64,000 bases of DNA from contig NZ_CP039731.1 in NCBI RefSeq assembly GCF_005155025.1, positions 1,860,001-1,924,000 of the forward strand, in the 5' to 3' direction. The position numbers and the translations under genes are program-made. The stretch is from Aquitalea aquatilis. Lineage in GTDB: Bacteria > Pseudomonadota > Gammaproteobacteria > Burkholderiales > Chromobacteriaceae. Under the pieces are notes generated by a model, which was not told where the DNA came from, made no database searches, and saw only the letters and a program-made list of their open reading frames with translations. Shown one piece after another: positions 1 to 8,041 of the stretch (the first letter of the stretch is position 1; each line of letters begins with the position of its first letter).

Positions 1-3
1 GTC

Positions 4-786
4 ATGGACATTACCCACGGCACGTCCCGGGAACACCCGGTTGTTCACCATGTCTCTGTTACCCAACCACTGCTCTGGCTCAGGCAGGGCCTGAAAGACC
101 TGCGCAAAGCCCCGGCTGATGCCATGTTTTACGGTGCAGCCTTTGTGCTGATGGGCTATTTGCTGATCAGCTATTTCGACAGCGCCCCACAGTTTGTGCT
201 GACGCTCAGCACGCTGTTCTTGCTCGGTGGACCTTTTCTCGCCATCGGCCTGTATGATCTGGCGCGCCAGCATGAGGAGATCCGCGCGCCGCAGCGCGTC
301 AGCCTGTGGCACAGCATGAGCGCCTGGAAGGCCAACCTGCCGGGTTTCACCCTGTTTGCCGCGTTGCTGGCGGTGCTGGTGTTTGGCTGGTTCCGTGTGT
401 CCTTGCTGCTGTTTGCCTTGTTCTACGATACGGCAGCCTTGCCGAGTCTGGACGAGCTACTGGCCAATGCCATGCTGCCCGCCAACCTACCTTTCCTGCT
501 GGCCTATTTTGGCGTCGGTTTCCTGTTTGCGGCGACAGTGTTCGCGCTTAGTGTGGTGGCCATTCCCATGCTGCTGGACAAGGAGGTCGATACGGTGACC
601 GCCATGGTCAACAGCCTGCAGGCGGTATACAAGAATCTGCTGACGATGACCGTATGGGCCGCTATGATTGTGATCCTTACTGCCGTGGGTTTTGCCACCT
701 ATTTCATCGGCCTGATCATCATCATGCCGGTGCTTGGACTGGCCAGCTGGCATGCCTACCGCGCCATGATCACTTATGAAAGCTGA
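4..786 (+). CDS. DUF2189 (BPSS1780-family) integral membrane protein
   Basis: Predicted inner-membrane protein of 260 residues and unknown function. The sequence shows a soluble N-terminus of about 38 residues followed by five or six hydrophobic stretches, near residues 40-57, 63-83, 113-140, 163-190 and 213-245. The pattern and the motif around residues 25-40 (LRQGLKDLRKAP) fit the DUF2189 family of betaproteobacterial membrane proteins. The ATG lies only three bases inside the window, so no ribosome-binding site can be judged and the true start could be further upstream. The stop is 10 bp before the following dehydrogenase gene, so the two are probably cotranscribed. Family assignment is from recall of the domain pattern; no function is inferred. 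Confidence 0.8.
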   Translation: MDITHGTSREHPVVHHVSVTQPLLWLRQGLKDLRKAPADAMFYGAAFVLMGYLLISYFDSAPQFVLTLSTLFLLGGPFLAIGLYDLARQHEEIRAPQRVSLWHSMSAWKANLPGFTLFAALLAVLVFGWFRVSLLLFALFYDTAALPSLDELLANAMLPANLPFLLAYFGVGFLFAATVFALSVVAIPMLLDKEVDTVTAMVNSLQAVYKNLLTMTVWAAMIVILTAVGFATYFIGLIIIMPVLGLASWHAYRAMITYES

Positions 787-796
787 TGCCTGACCG

Positions 797-1750
797 ATGA
801 CCCACCCCTCCATCGTATTCCTCGACCGGGACAGCCTGCCTGTCCCGGTTCCCGTTTTCCCGTTTGAGCATGCCTACCGCGAAATCGCCGCCACTACTCC
901 GGAGCAGATTGTCCGGCATGTTGGCGACGCCGACATCGTGATCACCAATAAGGTGGCTTTCACCCGCGAAACCCTGCTGCAACTGCCAGGCGTGAAAATG
1001 CTGGCCATTGCGGCGACCGGCTACAACCATGTCGACCTGGCATGCTGTCGTGAGCAGGGGATCGCCGTGGCCAATATTCGCCACTATGGCGATGAAACCG
1101 TGGCCGAGCATGCTTTCACGCTGATGCTGGCGCTGGTGAAAAACCTGCCGGCCTATCAGCGCGATGTGGCTGCCGGGGTATGGGAGCAGGCCCAGCAATT
1201 CTGTCATTTCGGTGCACCGATTCGCGATCTGAAAGGGGCTACGCTGGGCATTTTCGGCTCTGGCGGCATCGGTCAGGCGCTGGCCGAGCGCGCCCGTGCC
1301 TTTGGCATGCGGGTGCAGTTTGGTGAGCGCAAGGGAGCGAGCGTGGTGCGTGATGGCTATGTCAGCTTTGCCGACCTGCTGGCGACGTCCGACGTGCTGT
1401 CACTGCACTGTCCACTCAACGATGACACCCGCAACATGATTGCCCAGGACGAATTGATGGCCATGAAGCCGGGGGCCATCCTGATCAATACCGCGCGCGG
1501 CGGGCTGGTGGATGAACAGGCGCTTGTTGCCGCCTTGAAGTACGGTCAGCTGGGTGGTGCCGGTTTTGATGTGCTCAGTACCGAGCCGCCTACGGCAGGT
1601 AATCCGCTGCTCAAGGCCCGTCTGCCGCATTTGATTGTGACACCGCATATTGGCTGGGCCAGTCAGCAGGCCATGCAGCGGCTGGCGCAGCAGCTGGTCG
1701 ACAATATCGCCGCCTATGTGGCGGGCAGAGCAGAAAACCGGCTGGCCTGA
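797..1750 (+). CDS. D-2-hydroxyacid dehydrogenase (glycerate dehydrogenase / hydroxypyruvate reductase type)
   Basis: Cytosolic NAD(P)-dependent oxidoreductase of 317 residues that interconverts 2-ketoacids and D-2-hydroxyacids, probably hydroxypyruvate and D-glycerate. It has the family's split catalytic domain around a Rossmann domain. The nucleotide loop is G154-x-G156-x-x-G159 (GIFGSGGIG), and the catalytic residues appear as R234 (NTARGG), E263 and H284 (PHIGWAS). Length is normal for the family. It follows the DUF2189 gene by 10 bp. Substrate cannot be fixed from sequence: glyoxylate, hydroxypyruvate and other ketoacid reductases share these motifs. Confidence 0.88.
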   Translation: MTHPSIVFLDRDSLPVPVPVFPFEHAYREIAATTPEQIVRHVGDADIVITNKVAFTRETLLQLPGVKMLAIAATGYNHVDLACCREQGIAVANIRHYGDETVAEHAFTLMLALVKNLPAYQRDVAAGVWEQAQQFCHFGAPIRDLKGATLGIFGSGGIGQALAERARAFGMRVQFGERKGASVVRDGYVSFADLLATSDVLSLHCPLNDDTRNMIAQDELMAMKPGAILINTARGGLVDEQALVAALKYGQLGGAGFDVLSTEPPTAGNPLLKARLPHLIVTPHIGWASQQAMQRLAQQLVDNIAAYVAGRAENRLA

Positions 1751-1901
1751 GCCTGGCGCAGGCGGCTGGCCAAACGCAGTTTTTGTTAAACATTGTTTAA
1801 TCAGAAAAAATACTTAATGAGCAATGTCGGTATTGGGCAATAATGCCAATTGGATTGCTTTAAATATTGTTAATGATTGAATTAAGGCATAGTATTAAAT
1901 G

Positions 1902-1976
1902 GTCTGGGCCCGTAACGGGTTCAGGCTGCCCCGCTTGATCCGCCGTGGTTGCTCTGTCTTCCACGGCGCTTTTTTT
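1902..1976 (+). ncRNA. candidate small RNA (or long trailer of the dehydrogenase gene)
   Basis: In an otherwise empty 288-bp gap, a plausible sigma-70 promoter (TTGTTA at 1867-1872, 17-bp spacer, TAGTAT at 1890-1895) lies in an AT-rich stretch. About 45 bp past it sits a strong intrinsic terminator (1941-1976). Between them is a GC-rich segment able to pair GCCC with GGGT. The predicted transcript is about 75 nt and has no convincing reading frame. The neighbouring gene on the right converges on it. This is inferred from promoter plus terminator only; the terminator might simply end the upstream dehydrogenase message. Confidence 0.25.
1941..1976 (+). terminator. Rho-independent terminator
   Basis: CGCCGTGG at 1941-1948 pairs with CCACGGCG at 1961-1968, followed by a run of seven T (1970-1976). 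There is no matching A run on the left, so it works on the plus strand only. Confidence 0.75.
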
Positions 1977-2038
1977 GTCTGCTCCAGACTTAGGCTGCAG
2001 CCCAGCTGCCAGACCAGGGGACTGCAAGGACGGGCTGT

Positions 2039-2518
2039 TCAGTCCGGAATATCGTTGGGATTGATGCGCGGGCGTTCTTCCTCGCCCATGCCCAGCTTGC
2101 CCCGTACACAGGAAATGTAGCGGTTCACATCCGGGCCGCCGCCATAGCGCTGCGCATGCCAGATCATCTCTCCCAGGCACTCCATCATCTCGTGCTGGGC
2201 GCGATGCTCGTCGCCATGGCGCAGGGCGAGTTGCGCGTACAGTGAGCGGATGCCGAAGGGCTGGTCAATCGAGCGTTGTTCCTCAATGGCCACGTGCAGG
2301 CCAAGATGCAGGAAGGGATTGGTCTCGCCCATTTCCGGCGTCCATTCCTGTTCCAGGTATTTTTCTGGATGATTCAGGATGGAGTGGTACTCAGGGTGGT
2401 CTATAAGAATGGAAAGCACGATCTTTTCCAGATCGGTCAATACCACACCATTCTGGTGTTTTTTCCAGGTGTCGAAGAAGAAGCCGCGTGCATCCTGGCG
2501 GCTGGGTGAAAACAGCAT
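2039..2518 (-). CDS. DUF1841 family protein
   Basis: Small soluble protein of 159 residues belonging to the DUF1841 family, which is common in beta- and gammaproteobacteria and has no assigned function. It begins MLFSPSRQDARGFFFDTW and carries the family's HPEYH and NPFLHLGLHVAIEEQ segments. The ATG at 2518 is chosen because family members begin with this MF/MLxPSR motif and because the longer frame would run into the oppositely oriented peroxidase gene. Upstream on this strand is a modest CAGG. It is divergent from the glutathione peroxidase gene, with 58 bp between start codons. Confidence 0.82.
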   Translation of the reverse strand: MLFSPSRQDARGFFFDTWKKHQNGVVLTDLEKIVLSILIDHPEYHSILNHPEKYLEQEWTPEMGETNPFLHLGLHVAIEEQRSIDQPFGIRSLYAQLALRHGDEHRAQHEMMECLGEMIWHAQRYGGGPDVNRYISCVRGKLGMGEEERPRINPNDIPD

Positions 2519-2576
2519 GTGCAATACCTGAGTACGTTTCTCGGATAAGCCAGGATTATACGGAAGGGAGATAGCC

Positions 2577-3071
2577 ATGACCACGCTTTACGCATTCTCG
2601 GCCCTGACTGCCACAGGCAGTCAATTGCCCCTGGCCAGCCTGCAAGGCCGGGTGGTTTTGCTGGTGAACACCGCCAGTGAATGTGGCTATACCCGGCAAT
2701 ATGCCGGACTGCAGCAGCTGCATGAACAGCTGTCATCCGCAGGCTTGAGCGTACTGGCCTTTCCCTGCAACCAGTTTGGCGGGCAGGAACCAGGTAGCGA
2801 TCAGGATATTGCCGCTTTTTGCAGCAGCCGTTTTGCCGTTGGCTTTCCGGTACTGGCCAAGGTCGAGGTAAACGGTGCGCAGGCCGATCCCTTGTGGCGC
2901 TGGCTGACCCAGGCGGATACACCGCACCCGCATCCGGTGAAGTGGAATTTCACCAAGTTTCTGGTGGATGCAGAGGGCAGGGTGGTGAAGCGCTACGAGC
3001 CGGCGGTGGAGCCGCATGAACTGCAGGAGGATATCGAGAACTTGCTGAAACGGGCAGCAGCCAGCGGCTGA
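2577..3071 (+). CDS. glutathione peroxidase family protein (cysteine type)
   Basis: Peroxidase of 164 residues that reduces hydrogen or organic peroxides in the cytosol. The catalytic set is visible: C36 in NTASECGYT where animal enzymes have selenocysteine, Q66 in FPCNQFGG, and W123-N124 in KWNFTKF. A second cysteine, C82 in AAFCSSRF, sits where thioredoxin-dependent members keep the resolving cysteine, so thioredoxin may be the reductant rather than glutathione. A good ribosome-binding site (GAAGGGAG) precedes the ATG. It stands alone between a divergent gene on the left and a convergent one on the right. Confidence 0.92.
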   Translation: MTTLYAFSALTATGSQLPLASLQGRVVLLVNTASECGYTRQYAGLQQLHEQLSSAGLSVLAFPCNQFGGQEPGSDQDIAAFCSSRFAVGFPVLAKVEVNGAQADPLWRWLTQADTPHPHPVKWNFTKFLVDAEGRVVKRYEPAVEPHELQEDIENLLKRAAASG

Positions 3072-3084
3072 TGCCCGCCATGGT

Positions 3085-3765
3085 TTATTTACGACTGAAG
3101 ATGATGTCCCACACGCCGTGCCCCAGCTTGATGCCGCGGGCTTCGAACTTGGTGAGCGGACGATAGTCCGGGCGCGGTGCATAGCCGTCAGCGGTATTGG
3201 CCAGATCACCATTGGCGCTGAATACTTCCATGATCTGGATGGCGTAGTCTTCCCAGTCAGTGGCTGCGTGCAGATAGCCACCCGGCTTCAGCTTTTTCAC
3301 CAGCTTTTCCACCAGCGGGGCCTGGATCAGCCGGCGCTTGTTGTGGCGCTTCTTGTGCCAGGGGTCGGGAAAGAAAATATGCACCCCGTCCAGGCAGCCA
3401 TCAGCCAGCATGTGGTCCAGCACTTCCACCGCATCGTGGCGGATGATGCGCAGATTGCTCAGCTCTTTTTCGGCAATCAGCTTGCACAGATTACCCACGC
3501 CTGGCGAATGCACTTCCACGCCCAGATAGTCGCGCTCGGGGTTGGCGGCAGCGATTTCCGCTGTTGCTCCACCCATGCCAAAGCCGATTTCCAGAATCTT
3601 GGGAGCCTGGCGACCAAAAGCCTGCTGCAGATCGATGGCTTCAGCCTGATATTCGATGCCCCATTTGGGCATGCCTTCGTCCATGGCGCGCTGCTGGCCT
3701 GCCGAGAGATGTCCCTGACGCAGCACAAAGCTTCTGATGGCGCGCCCGAATGCCGGATTTTCCAT
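3085..3765 (-). CDS. trmB: tRNA (guanine-N7-)-methyltransferase
   Basis: SAM-dependent enzyme that makes m7G46 in the variable loop of tRNAs; 226 residues from the ATG at 3765. The SAM-binding motif LEIGFGMGG is at about residues 58-66, and the family signature [17 protein letters not shown] follows at mid-protein. An in-frame TTG three codons upstream is possible but less likely. The gene lies 36 bp after the end of the dehydrogenase gene read from the same strand, so the two may be cotranscribed. Confidence 0.95.
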   Translation of the reverse strand: MENPAFGRAIRSFVLRQGHLSAGQQRAMDEGMPKWGIEYQAEAIDLQQAFGRQAPKILEIGFGMGGATAEIAAANPERDYLGVEVHSPGVGNLCKLIAEKELSNLRIIRHDAVEVLDHMLADGCLDGVHIFFPDPWHKKRHNKRRLIQAPLVEKLVKKLKPGGYLHAATDWEDYAIQIMEVFSANGDLANTADGYAPRPDYRPLTKFEARGIKLGHGVWDIIFSRK

Positions 3766-3801
3766 GTGATTCAAACAGATAATTGCGGGAAGACGCGCAT
3801 G

Positions 3802-4719
3802 TTACCGAATCTTGCCGGCCTTAGCGAGTGCCACGGCTTGCCAGGCGGGATTTGCCGCCAGTTGCGCGACAAATTGGCGGGCTGTGGGATAGCGCAGTGT
3901 GACGCCCAGCTCCGCCAGGCGCGCATTGCGGATGCGCCGCGACTCCGCCATATACGACCACAAGGCCGGGCTCACCTGCTGGCGGACTTCGGCGCGGCTC
4001 AGCTGTGGTGGCATGGGCAGCGAAAGTGCCCCAGCCAGCATGGCATACCAGTCGGTGATGGTTAGCGGTTCGTCATCGCAGGCATTGAATACCCGGATGC
4101 CACCTCGCTGCTGCTGCAGGCTGGCGATGCACAAGCGCGCCAGATCATCGGCATGGATGTGATTGCTATAGCTGTCTTCCGCCGGCAGGATCAGGGGCGT
4201 GCCTTGTAACAAGCGGGTCAGTGGCAGGCGTTCCAGCGCGTAAATGCCCGGTGCGCGCAAGATATTCAGCTGGCAGCCATGGCGGCCGGCAAAGCCGCGC
4301 AATGCGGTTTCGGCATCGGCCCGGCGTTGGGCGCGCCCGGTCTGGGCTTGCAGTGGCGAGCACTCGTCCAGCCAGGCTCCATCCCCATTTCCATACACGC
4401 CAGTAGTGCTGATATAGCTAAGACGCTGTGGTATCCTGTCGGCTTTTGCCAGTGCGTACAACAACTTGCGCGTGCGATTGTCCCGTACGCCGCTGCCGGG
4501 AGGCGGCGCGGTAATCCATACGTCATCGGCCAGCCCCGCGATTCTGTGCAGGCTATCCTGGCAGTCCAGATTGGCCATGATGGGTAGGGCGCCGCCCTGG
4601 CGTGCTGCCTCGGCTGCGGCCGGATGGTGGGCAATGGCGAAAACGCGCCAGTGCCGGACCAGCTCGGGCAGGGCGCGCCGGGCGACATCGCCCAGACCTG
4701 CAATCAATAAAGTACGCAT
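3802..4719 (-). CDS. NAD(P)-binding SDR/epimerase-family protein (YeeZ-like)
   Basis: Predicted extended short-chain dehydrogenase-like protein of 305 residues. The N-terminus MRTLLIAGLGDVARR has a GxGxxA dinucleotide loop, and the segment YISTTGVYGNGDG resembles the active-site region of YeeZ-like sugar-nucleotide epimerase relatives. The classical YxxxK pair is not evident, so catalysis is uncertain. ATG at 4719 is chosen because the dinucleotide fold begins right after it; ATG 4728 is also in frame. It is divergent from the ferredoxin-reductase gene with 38 bp between starts, so promoters overlap there. Confidence 0.75.
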   Translation of the reverse strand: MRTLLIAGLGDVARRALPELVRHWRVFAIAHHPAAAEAARQGGALPIMANLDCQDSLHRIAGLADDVWITAPPPGSGVRDNRTRKLLYALAKADRIPQRLSYISTTGVYGNGDGAWLDECSPLQAQTGRAQRRADAETALRGFAGRHGCQLNILRAPGIYALERLPLTRLLQGTPLILPAEDSYSNHIHADDLARLCIASLQQQRGGIRVFNACDDEPLTITDWYAMLAGALSLPMPPQLSRAEVRQQVSPALWSYMAESRRIRNARLAELGVTLRYPTARQFVAQLAANPAWQAVALAKAGKIR

Positions 4720-4757
4720 AGGCAGCATATTACCCAGATTTGGAATAAAGGTACCCA

Positions 4758-5786
4758 ATGAGTTCCCAGGTCAAAGTGCTCCCGAGTGGGCATACGTTCA
4801 GTGTTGAAGCGCATGAAACCATTCTGGAAGCGGCTTTGCGCCAGAATGTCGGCCTGCCTTATGGCTGCCGTGACGGTGCCTGTGGCGCCTGCAAGGGCAA
4901 GGTAGTGGAAGGCGAAGTATGCCAGGATGGCTATCAGGACAAAGCGCTGCCGGAAAGCGAACGCGTCCAGGGTATGACCCTGTTCTGCTGTGCCCGCCCA
5001 CAGGGCGATGTCACCATCGAAGCCCGTGAAGTGGCCGGTGCCGGTGATATCCAGATCAAGACCCTGCCGTGCCGCGTGGAAAGCATGGTGAAAATGCATG
5101 ATGTGGCTGTGCTCAAGCTCAAGCTACCGGTATCGGAACGCTTGCAATTCCGCGCCGGCCAGTACATCGACATTCTGATGAAGGACGGCAAGAAGCGCAG
5201 CTTCTCCATCGCCAATGCACCGCATGACGATGCCTTCCTGGAATTGCACATTCGCCATCAGCCGGGTGGCAGCTTCTCGGAATATGTCTTCAGCCAGATG
5301 AAAGAGCGCGAGATCATGCGCTTCAAGGGTCCGCTGGGTTCTTTCTTCCTGCGCGAAGAGTCGGACAAGCCGATTATTCTGGTGGCCAGTGGCACCGGCT
5401 TTGCACCGGTCAAGGGCATTATCGAGCATGCCATCCATCATGGCATCCAGCGCCAGATGGTGCTGTACTGGGGCGCACGTACCAAGGCCGACTTGTACAT
5501 GGCTGAACTGGCTGCCAGCTGGCAGGCAGAGCATGCCAACATCACCGTGATCCCGGTGTTGTCCGAAGCCTTGCCGGAAGATGCATGGCAGGGGCGCACC
5601 GGCTTTGTGCACCAGGCGGTGCTGGATGACTTTGATGATCTGTCCGGCTATCAGGTGTATGCCTGTGGCGCACCGGTGATGGTGGAGTCTGCCCATCGCA
5701 GCTTTATTCAGGAGCGCCAGCTGCCGGAAGACGAATTCTTCTCCGATGCCTTCTTCCTGTCCAAGGACATGGGTGGCAGCAAGTAA
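4758..5786 (+). CDS. 2Fe-2S ferredoxin / FAD-NAD(P)H oxidoreductase (annotated in relatives as CDP-6-deoxy-3,4-glucoseen reductase)
   Basis: Single-chain electron-transfer protein of 342 residues with three domains. An N-terminal plant-type 2Fe-2S ferredoxin (residues 1-90) has ligands C37, C42, C45 and C77 or C78. An FAD-binding domain (about 100-200) carries RSFSIANAP. A C-terminal NAD(P)-binding domain contains GTGFAPVKGI. It passes electrons from NAD(P)H through flavin to the iron-sulfur centre and an unknown acceptor. The glucoseen-reductase name is traditional: no deoxysugar genes are nearby, so another acceptor is likely. The start has AAAGG upstream, and a strong terminator follows. 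Confidence 0.85.
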   Translation: MSSQVKVLPSGHTFSVEAHETILEAALRQNVGLPYGCRDGACGACKGKVVEGEVCQDGYQDKALPESERVQGMTLFCCARPQGDVTIEAREVAGAGDIQIKTLPCRVESMVKMHDVAVLKLKLPVSERLQFRAGQYIDILMKDGKKRSFSIANAPHDDAFLELHIRHQPGGSFSEYVFSQMKEREIMRFKGPLGSFFLREESDKPIILVASGTGFAPVKGIIEHAIHHGIQRQMVLYWGARTKADLYMAELAASWQAEHANITVIPVLSEALPEDAWQGRTGFVHQAVLDDFDDLSGYQVYACGAPVMVESAHRSFIQERQLPEDEFFSDAFFLSKDMGGSK

Positions 5787-5808
5787 TCGCACCTAGCCGT
5801 ACCAAGAC

Positions 5809-5833
5809 AAAACCCCTGCATGCAGGGGTTTTT
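5809..5833. terminator. bidirectional intrinsic terminator
   Basis: A 16-base palindrome CCCCTGCATGCAGGGG is flanked by AAAA on the left and TTTTT on the right, 22 bp after the flavin reductase stop. Confidence 0.85.
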
Positions 5834-5929
5834 CATTTGCAATCCCGCTCTGTGCTGATGGCAGCATGCTGCCTGTCATCATCTGCTTTGCCACATTGAC
5901 GGTCAGCAATCTGCCCGGCATGCGTATTT

Positions 5930-5970
5930 TTGACCTGCATCAACATCCCTGTTTTGAGTATGGCTATTAT
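5930..5970 (+). promoter_or_regulatory. ANR/FNR-type promoter for the DUF3149 gene
   Basis: TTGAC-CTGC-ATCAA at 5930-5943 matches nine of ten bases of the FNR/ANR consensus TTGAT-N4-ATCAA. A -10 hexamer TATTAT is at 5965-5970. A start near 5977-5978 would place the box centre (5936.5) at about -41.5, the standard class II activator position. Spacing and sequence are seen; regulation is inferred. Confidence 0.6.
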
Positions 5971-6022
5971 GACTATCGACTAATCAATCAAGGCGGCATA
6001 CCGCCAGCTAGAGGAGTGGAAG

Positions 6023-6160
6023 ATGGAACTGCTGGGACAACTTCTATCCGACGATGTCGGTGTATTGGGATTGGCCACCATTGTCTTTGCCACAGTGGTT
6101 GTTGTGGGAGTGATCGTAGTGATTACACGCAAAGTGAAAAACGCCGGCCCGAATGACTGA
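6023..6160 (+). CDS. DUF3149-type small membrane protein
   Basis: A 45-residue protein beginning MELLGQLLSDDVGVLGL, with one membrane segment at about residues 14-34 (rich in V, I, A and G) and a short basic then polar tail. Length, the LLSxDVG start and the single helix match the DUF3149 family of proteobacterial microproteins, whose function is unknown. A clear ribosome-binding site (GAGGAG) lies upstream. It has its own ANR-like promoter and is closed by a terminator at 6213-6244, so it is a single-gene transcript just ahead of the arginine deiminase operon. Confidence 0.72.
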   Translation: MELLGQLLSDDVGVLGLATIVFATVVVVGVIVVITRKVKNAGPND

Positions 6161-6212
6161 GCTGGCCTGATTGTGATTGGTGTCTAGATTTCCTCTTGAT
6201 GTGTGTGTTGGT

Positions 6213-6244
6213 GGATACGGTGGTGGGCCGTATCCATTTTTTTT
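6213..6244 (+). terminator. Rho-independent terminator
   Basis: GGATACGG (6213-6220) pairs with CCGTATCC (6228-6235), followed by A and eight T. It separates the small membrane-protein gene from the arc operon. Confidence 0.85.
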
Positions 6245-6395
6245 GCCTGCGATAATTTGTAAAAACAATTTAACGTTGTCTTTGTGAATGATTGCGCATT
6301 TTGAATTTAAAAATTCTATTGGGATATCTTCCCGCTTCCTCCTATAACGCCCTCGTTACCCCTAGTGTCAATCAGAAGTTGCCTGCCCTGCCTAT

Positions 6396-6409
6396 TTGAT
6401 CTTGATCAA
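6396..6409 (+). promoter_or_regulatory. perfect ANR/FNR box of the arcDABC operon
   Basis: TTGAT-CTTG-ATCAA is an exact match to the FNR/ANR consensus. It lies 118 bp before the arcD start in the 366-bp gap 6161-6526, which otherwise holds the preceding terminator and an AT-rich leader. The best -10 candidate is TATCAT at 6451-6456; that would put the box near -61, a class I position. Class II spacing falls on a poor -10. ANR control of arc operons by oxygen is well established in Pseudomonas. Confidence 0.8.
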
Positions 6410-6526
6410 ACATGTGTTTGACGTTTCTGGAATCAGATCGGTCTCGCCATTATCATTACATCAACGAATAAGAAATTAATAATATACAGATAGTTTTCAG
6501 GTAAATGTATTTCACGGAGAACGAAA

Positions 6527-7966
6527 ATGTCCACTGAAACTGAAGCACAAGGTGGCGGAGCACCCAAACTGAAACTGGGTGCACTCACCGCACTGGTAGT
6601 GGGGTCCATGATTGGCGGCGGCATCTTCTCGCTACCGCAGAACATGGCGGCAGGCGCAGGAGCAGGCGCCATCATCATTGGTTGGGCCATTACCTTTCTG
6701 GGCATGCTGACGCTGGCATTTGCCTTCCAGATGCTGGCCAACCGCAAACCGGAAGTAGAAGGCGGGGTATATGGTTATGCCCGAGCCGGTTTCGGTGACT
6801 ACATGGGCTTCAACTCGGCCTGGGGTTACTGGATTTCGGCCTGGATCGGTAATGTTTCCTACTTTGTCGTGATGTTCTCGGCATTGGGCTTCTGGTTCCA
6901 TGCCTTTGGCGACGGCAACACGCCGACGGCCATCATCTGTGCCTCGGTAGTGCTGTGGGCCTTGCATTTCCTGGTATTGCGCGGTGTGCATGGTGCGGCT
7001 TTCATCAACACCATCACCACCATTGCCAAGCTGGTACCGCTGGCGCTGTTCATCGTCCTGGTGGTGTTTGCCTTCAAGATTGACACCTTCAATCTCGACT
7101 TCTGGGGTAATCCGAAGCTGGGTTCCATCGTCGATCAGGTGAAGAGCACCATGCTGGTGACCGTGTGGGTGTTCATCGGTATCGAAGGTGCCTCGATGTT
7201 CTCTGGCCGTGCCGAGAAGATGAGTGATGTGGGCAAGGCGACCGTAGTGGGTTTCCTGCTGACCATTGCCCTGCTGGTTGCTGTATCGGTACTGGCACTG
7301 GGTGTGATGACCCAGCCGGAACTGGCCGCACTGAAGAACCCGTCCACCGCTTATGTGCTGGAAAAGGCGATTGGTCCCTGGGGTGCCAACATCATGAATG
7401 CTGGTCTGGTGATCTCTGTCGGTGGTGCGCTGCTGGCCTGGACCCTGCTGGCTGCTGAAGCACCTTACCTGGCCGGTAAAGATGGCGTGATGCCGCGCAT
7501 TTTCGGTACCACCAATGCCAACGGTTCGCCTGCTGCCTCGCTGTGGCTGACCAACGGCCTGATCCAACTGTTCCTGGTCATCACTCTGTTCAGCTCGGCC
7601 GGTTATCTGGCACTGCTGTCGCTGGCGACCTCGATGATCCTGATTCCTTACCTGCTGTGTTCTGTGTATTCCTTCATGGTGGCCCAGCGTGGCGAAGGCT
7701 ACCAGGCAGGTGAAGGCAAGGGCCGTGACCTGAGTATTGCCGGTATTGCCAGTGTGTACGGTGTATGGCTGATCTACGCCGCTGGTGTGAAGTATCTGTT
7801 CCTGTCGATGGTGCTGTATGCCCCGGGCCTGCTGTTCTACCTGTGGGCCAAGAAAGAACATGGCGAGAAGCCGTTCAAGGGTGCTGAAGCCGTACTGGCC
7901 GCCATCATCGTCGTACTGGGTGCCATTGCCACCTACGAACTGATTACCGGTCAGCTCTCCCTCTAA
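6527..7966 (+). CDS. arcD: arginine:ornithine antiporter
   Basis: Inner-membrane exchanger of 479 residues in the APC basic amino-acid/polyamine antiporter family. It imports arginine and exports ornithine, so the pathway runs without energy cost. The N-terminal GSMIGGGIFSLP substrate-binding loop in helix 1 (about residues 26-37) is typical, and some 12 or 13 hydrophobic segments follow. A good ribosome-binding site (GGAG) precedes the ATG. It is the first gene of arcDABC, and the neighbouring genes make the substrate clear. Confidence 0.95.
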   Translation: MSTETEAQGGGAPKLKLGALTALVVGSMIGGGIFSLPQNMAAGAGAGAIIIGWAITFLGMLTLAFAFQMLANRKPEVEGGVYGYARAGFGDYMGFNSAWGYWISAWIGNVSYFVVMFSALGFWFHAFGDGNTPTAIICASVVLWALHFLVLRGVHGAAFINTITTIAKLVPLALFIVLVVFAFKIDTFNLDFWGNPKLGSIVDQVKSTMLVTVWVFIGIEGASMFSGRAEKMSDVGKATVVGFLLTIALLVAVSVLALGVMTQPELAALKNPSTAYVLEKAIGPWGANIMNAGLVISVGGALLAWTLLAAEAPYLAGKDGVMPRIFGTTNANGSPAASLWLTNGLIQLFLVITLFSSAGYLALLSLATSMILIPYLLCSVYSFMVAQRGEGYQAGEGKGRDLSIAGIASVYGVWLIYAAGVKYLFLSMVLYAPGLLFYLWAKKEHGEKPFKGAEAVLAAIIVVLGAIATYELITGQLSL

Positions 7967-7985
7967 GACAACAACTGTTTAATGA

Positions 7986-8006
7986 GGAGCGCCCACCAGG
8001 CGCTCC
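7986..8006 (+). other. intercistronic hairpin between arcD and arcA
   Basis: An 8-bp perfect stem (GGAGCGCC at 7986-7993, GGCGCTCC at 7999-8006) with loop CACCA and no T run. It is more likely an RNA-stability or processing element than a terminator, and could let arcA be expressed above arcD. Confidence 0.5.
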
Positions 8007-8041
8007 CCGACTCCCTTACCACACATTGAAGGAGTTTGATC

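Noticed and set aside
4758-5786. Deoxysugar biosynthesis role for the ferredoxin-flavin reductase
   Set aside because: The name is inherited; none of the partner sugar genes is present nearby.
6632-7861. Minus-strand open frame of 409 codons opposite arcD
   Set aside because: Antisense artefact with H/Q/R-rich, low-complexity translation.
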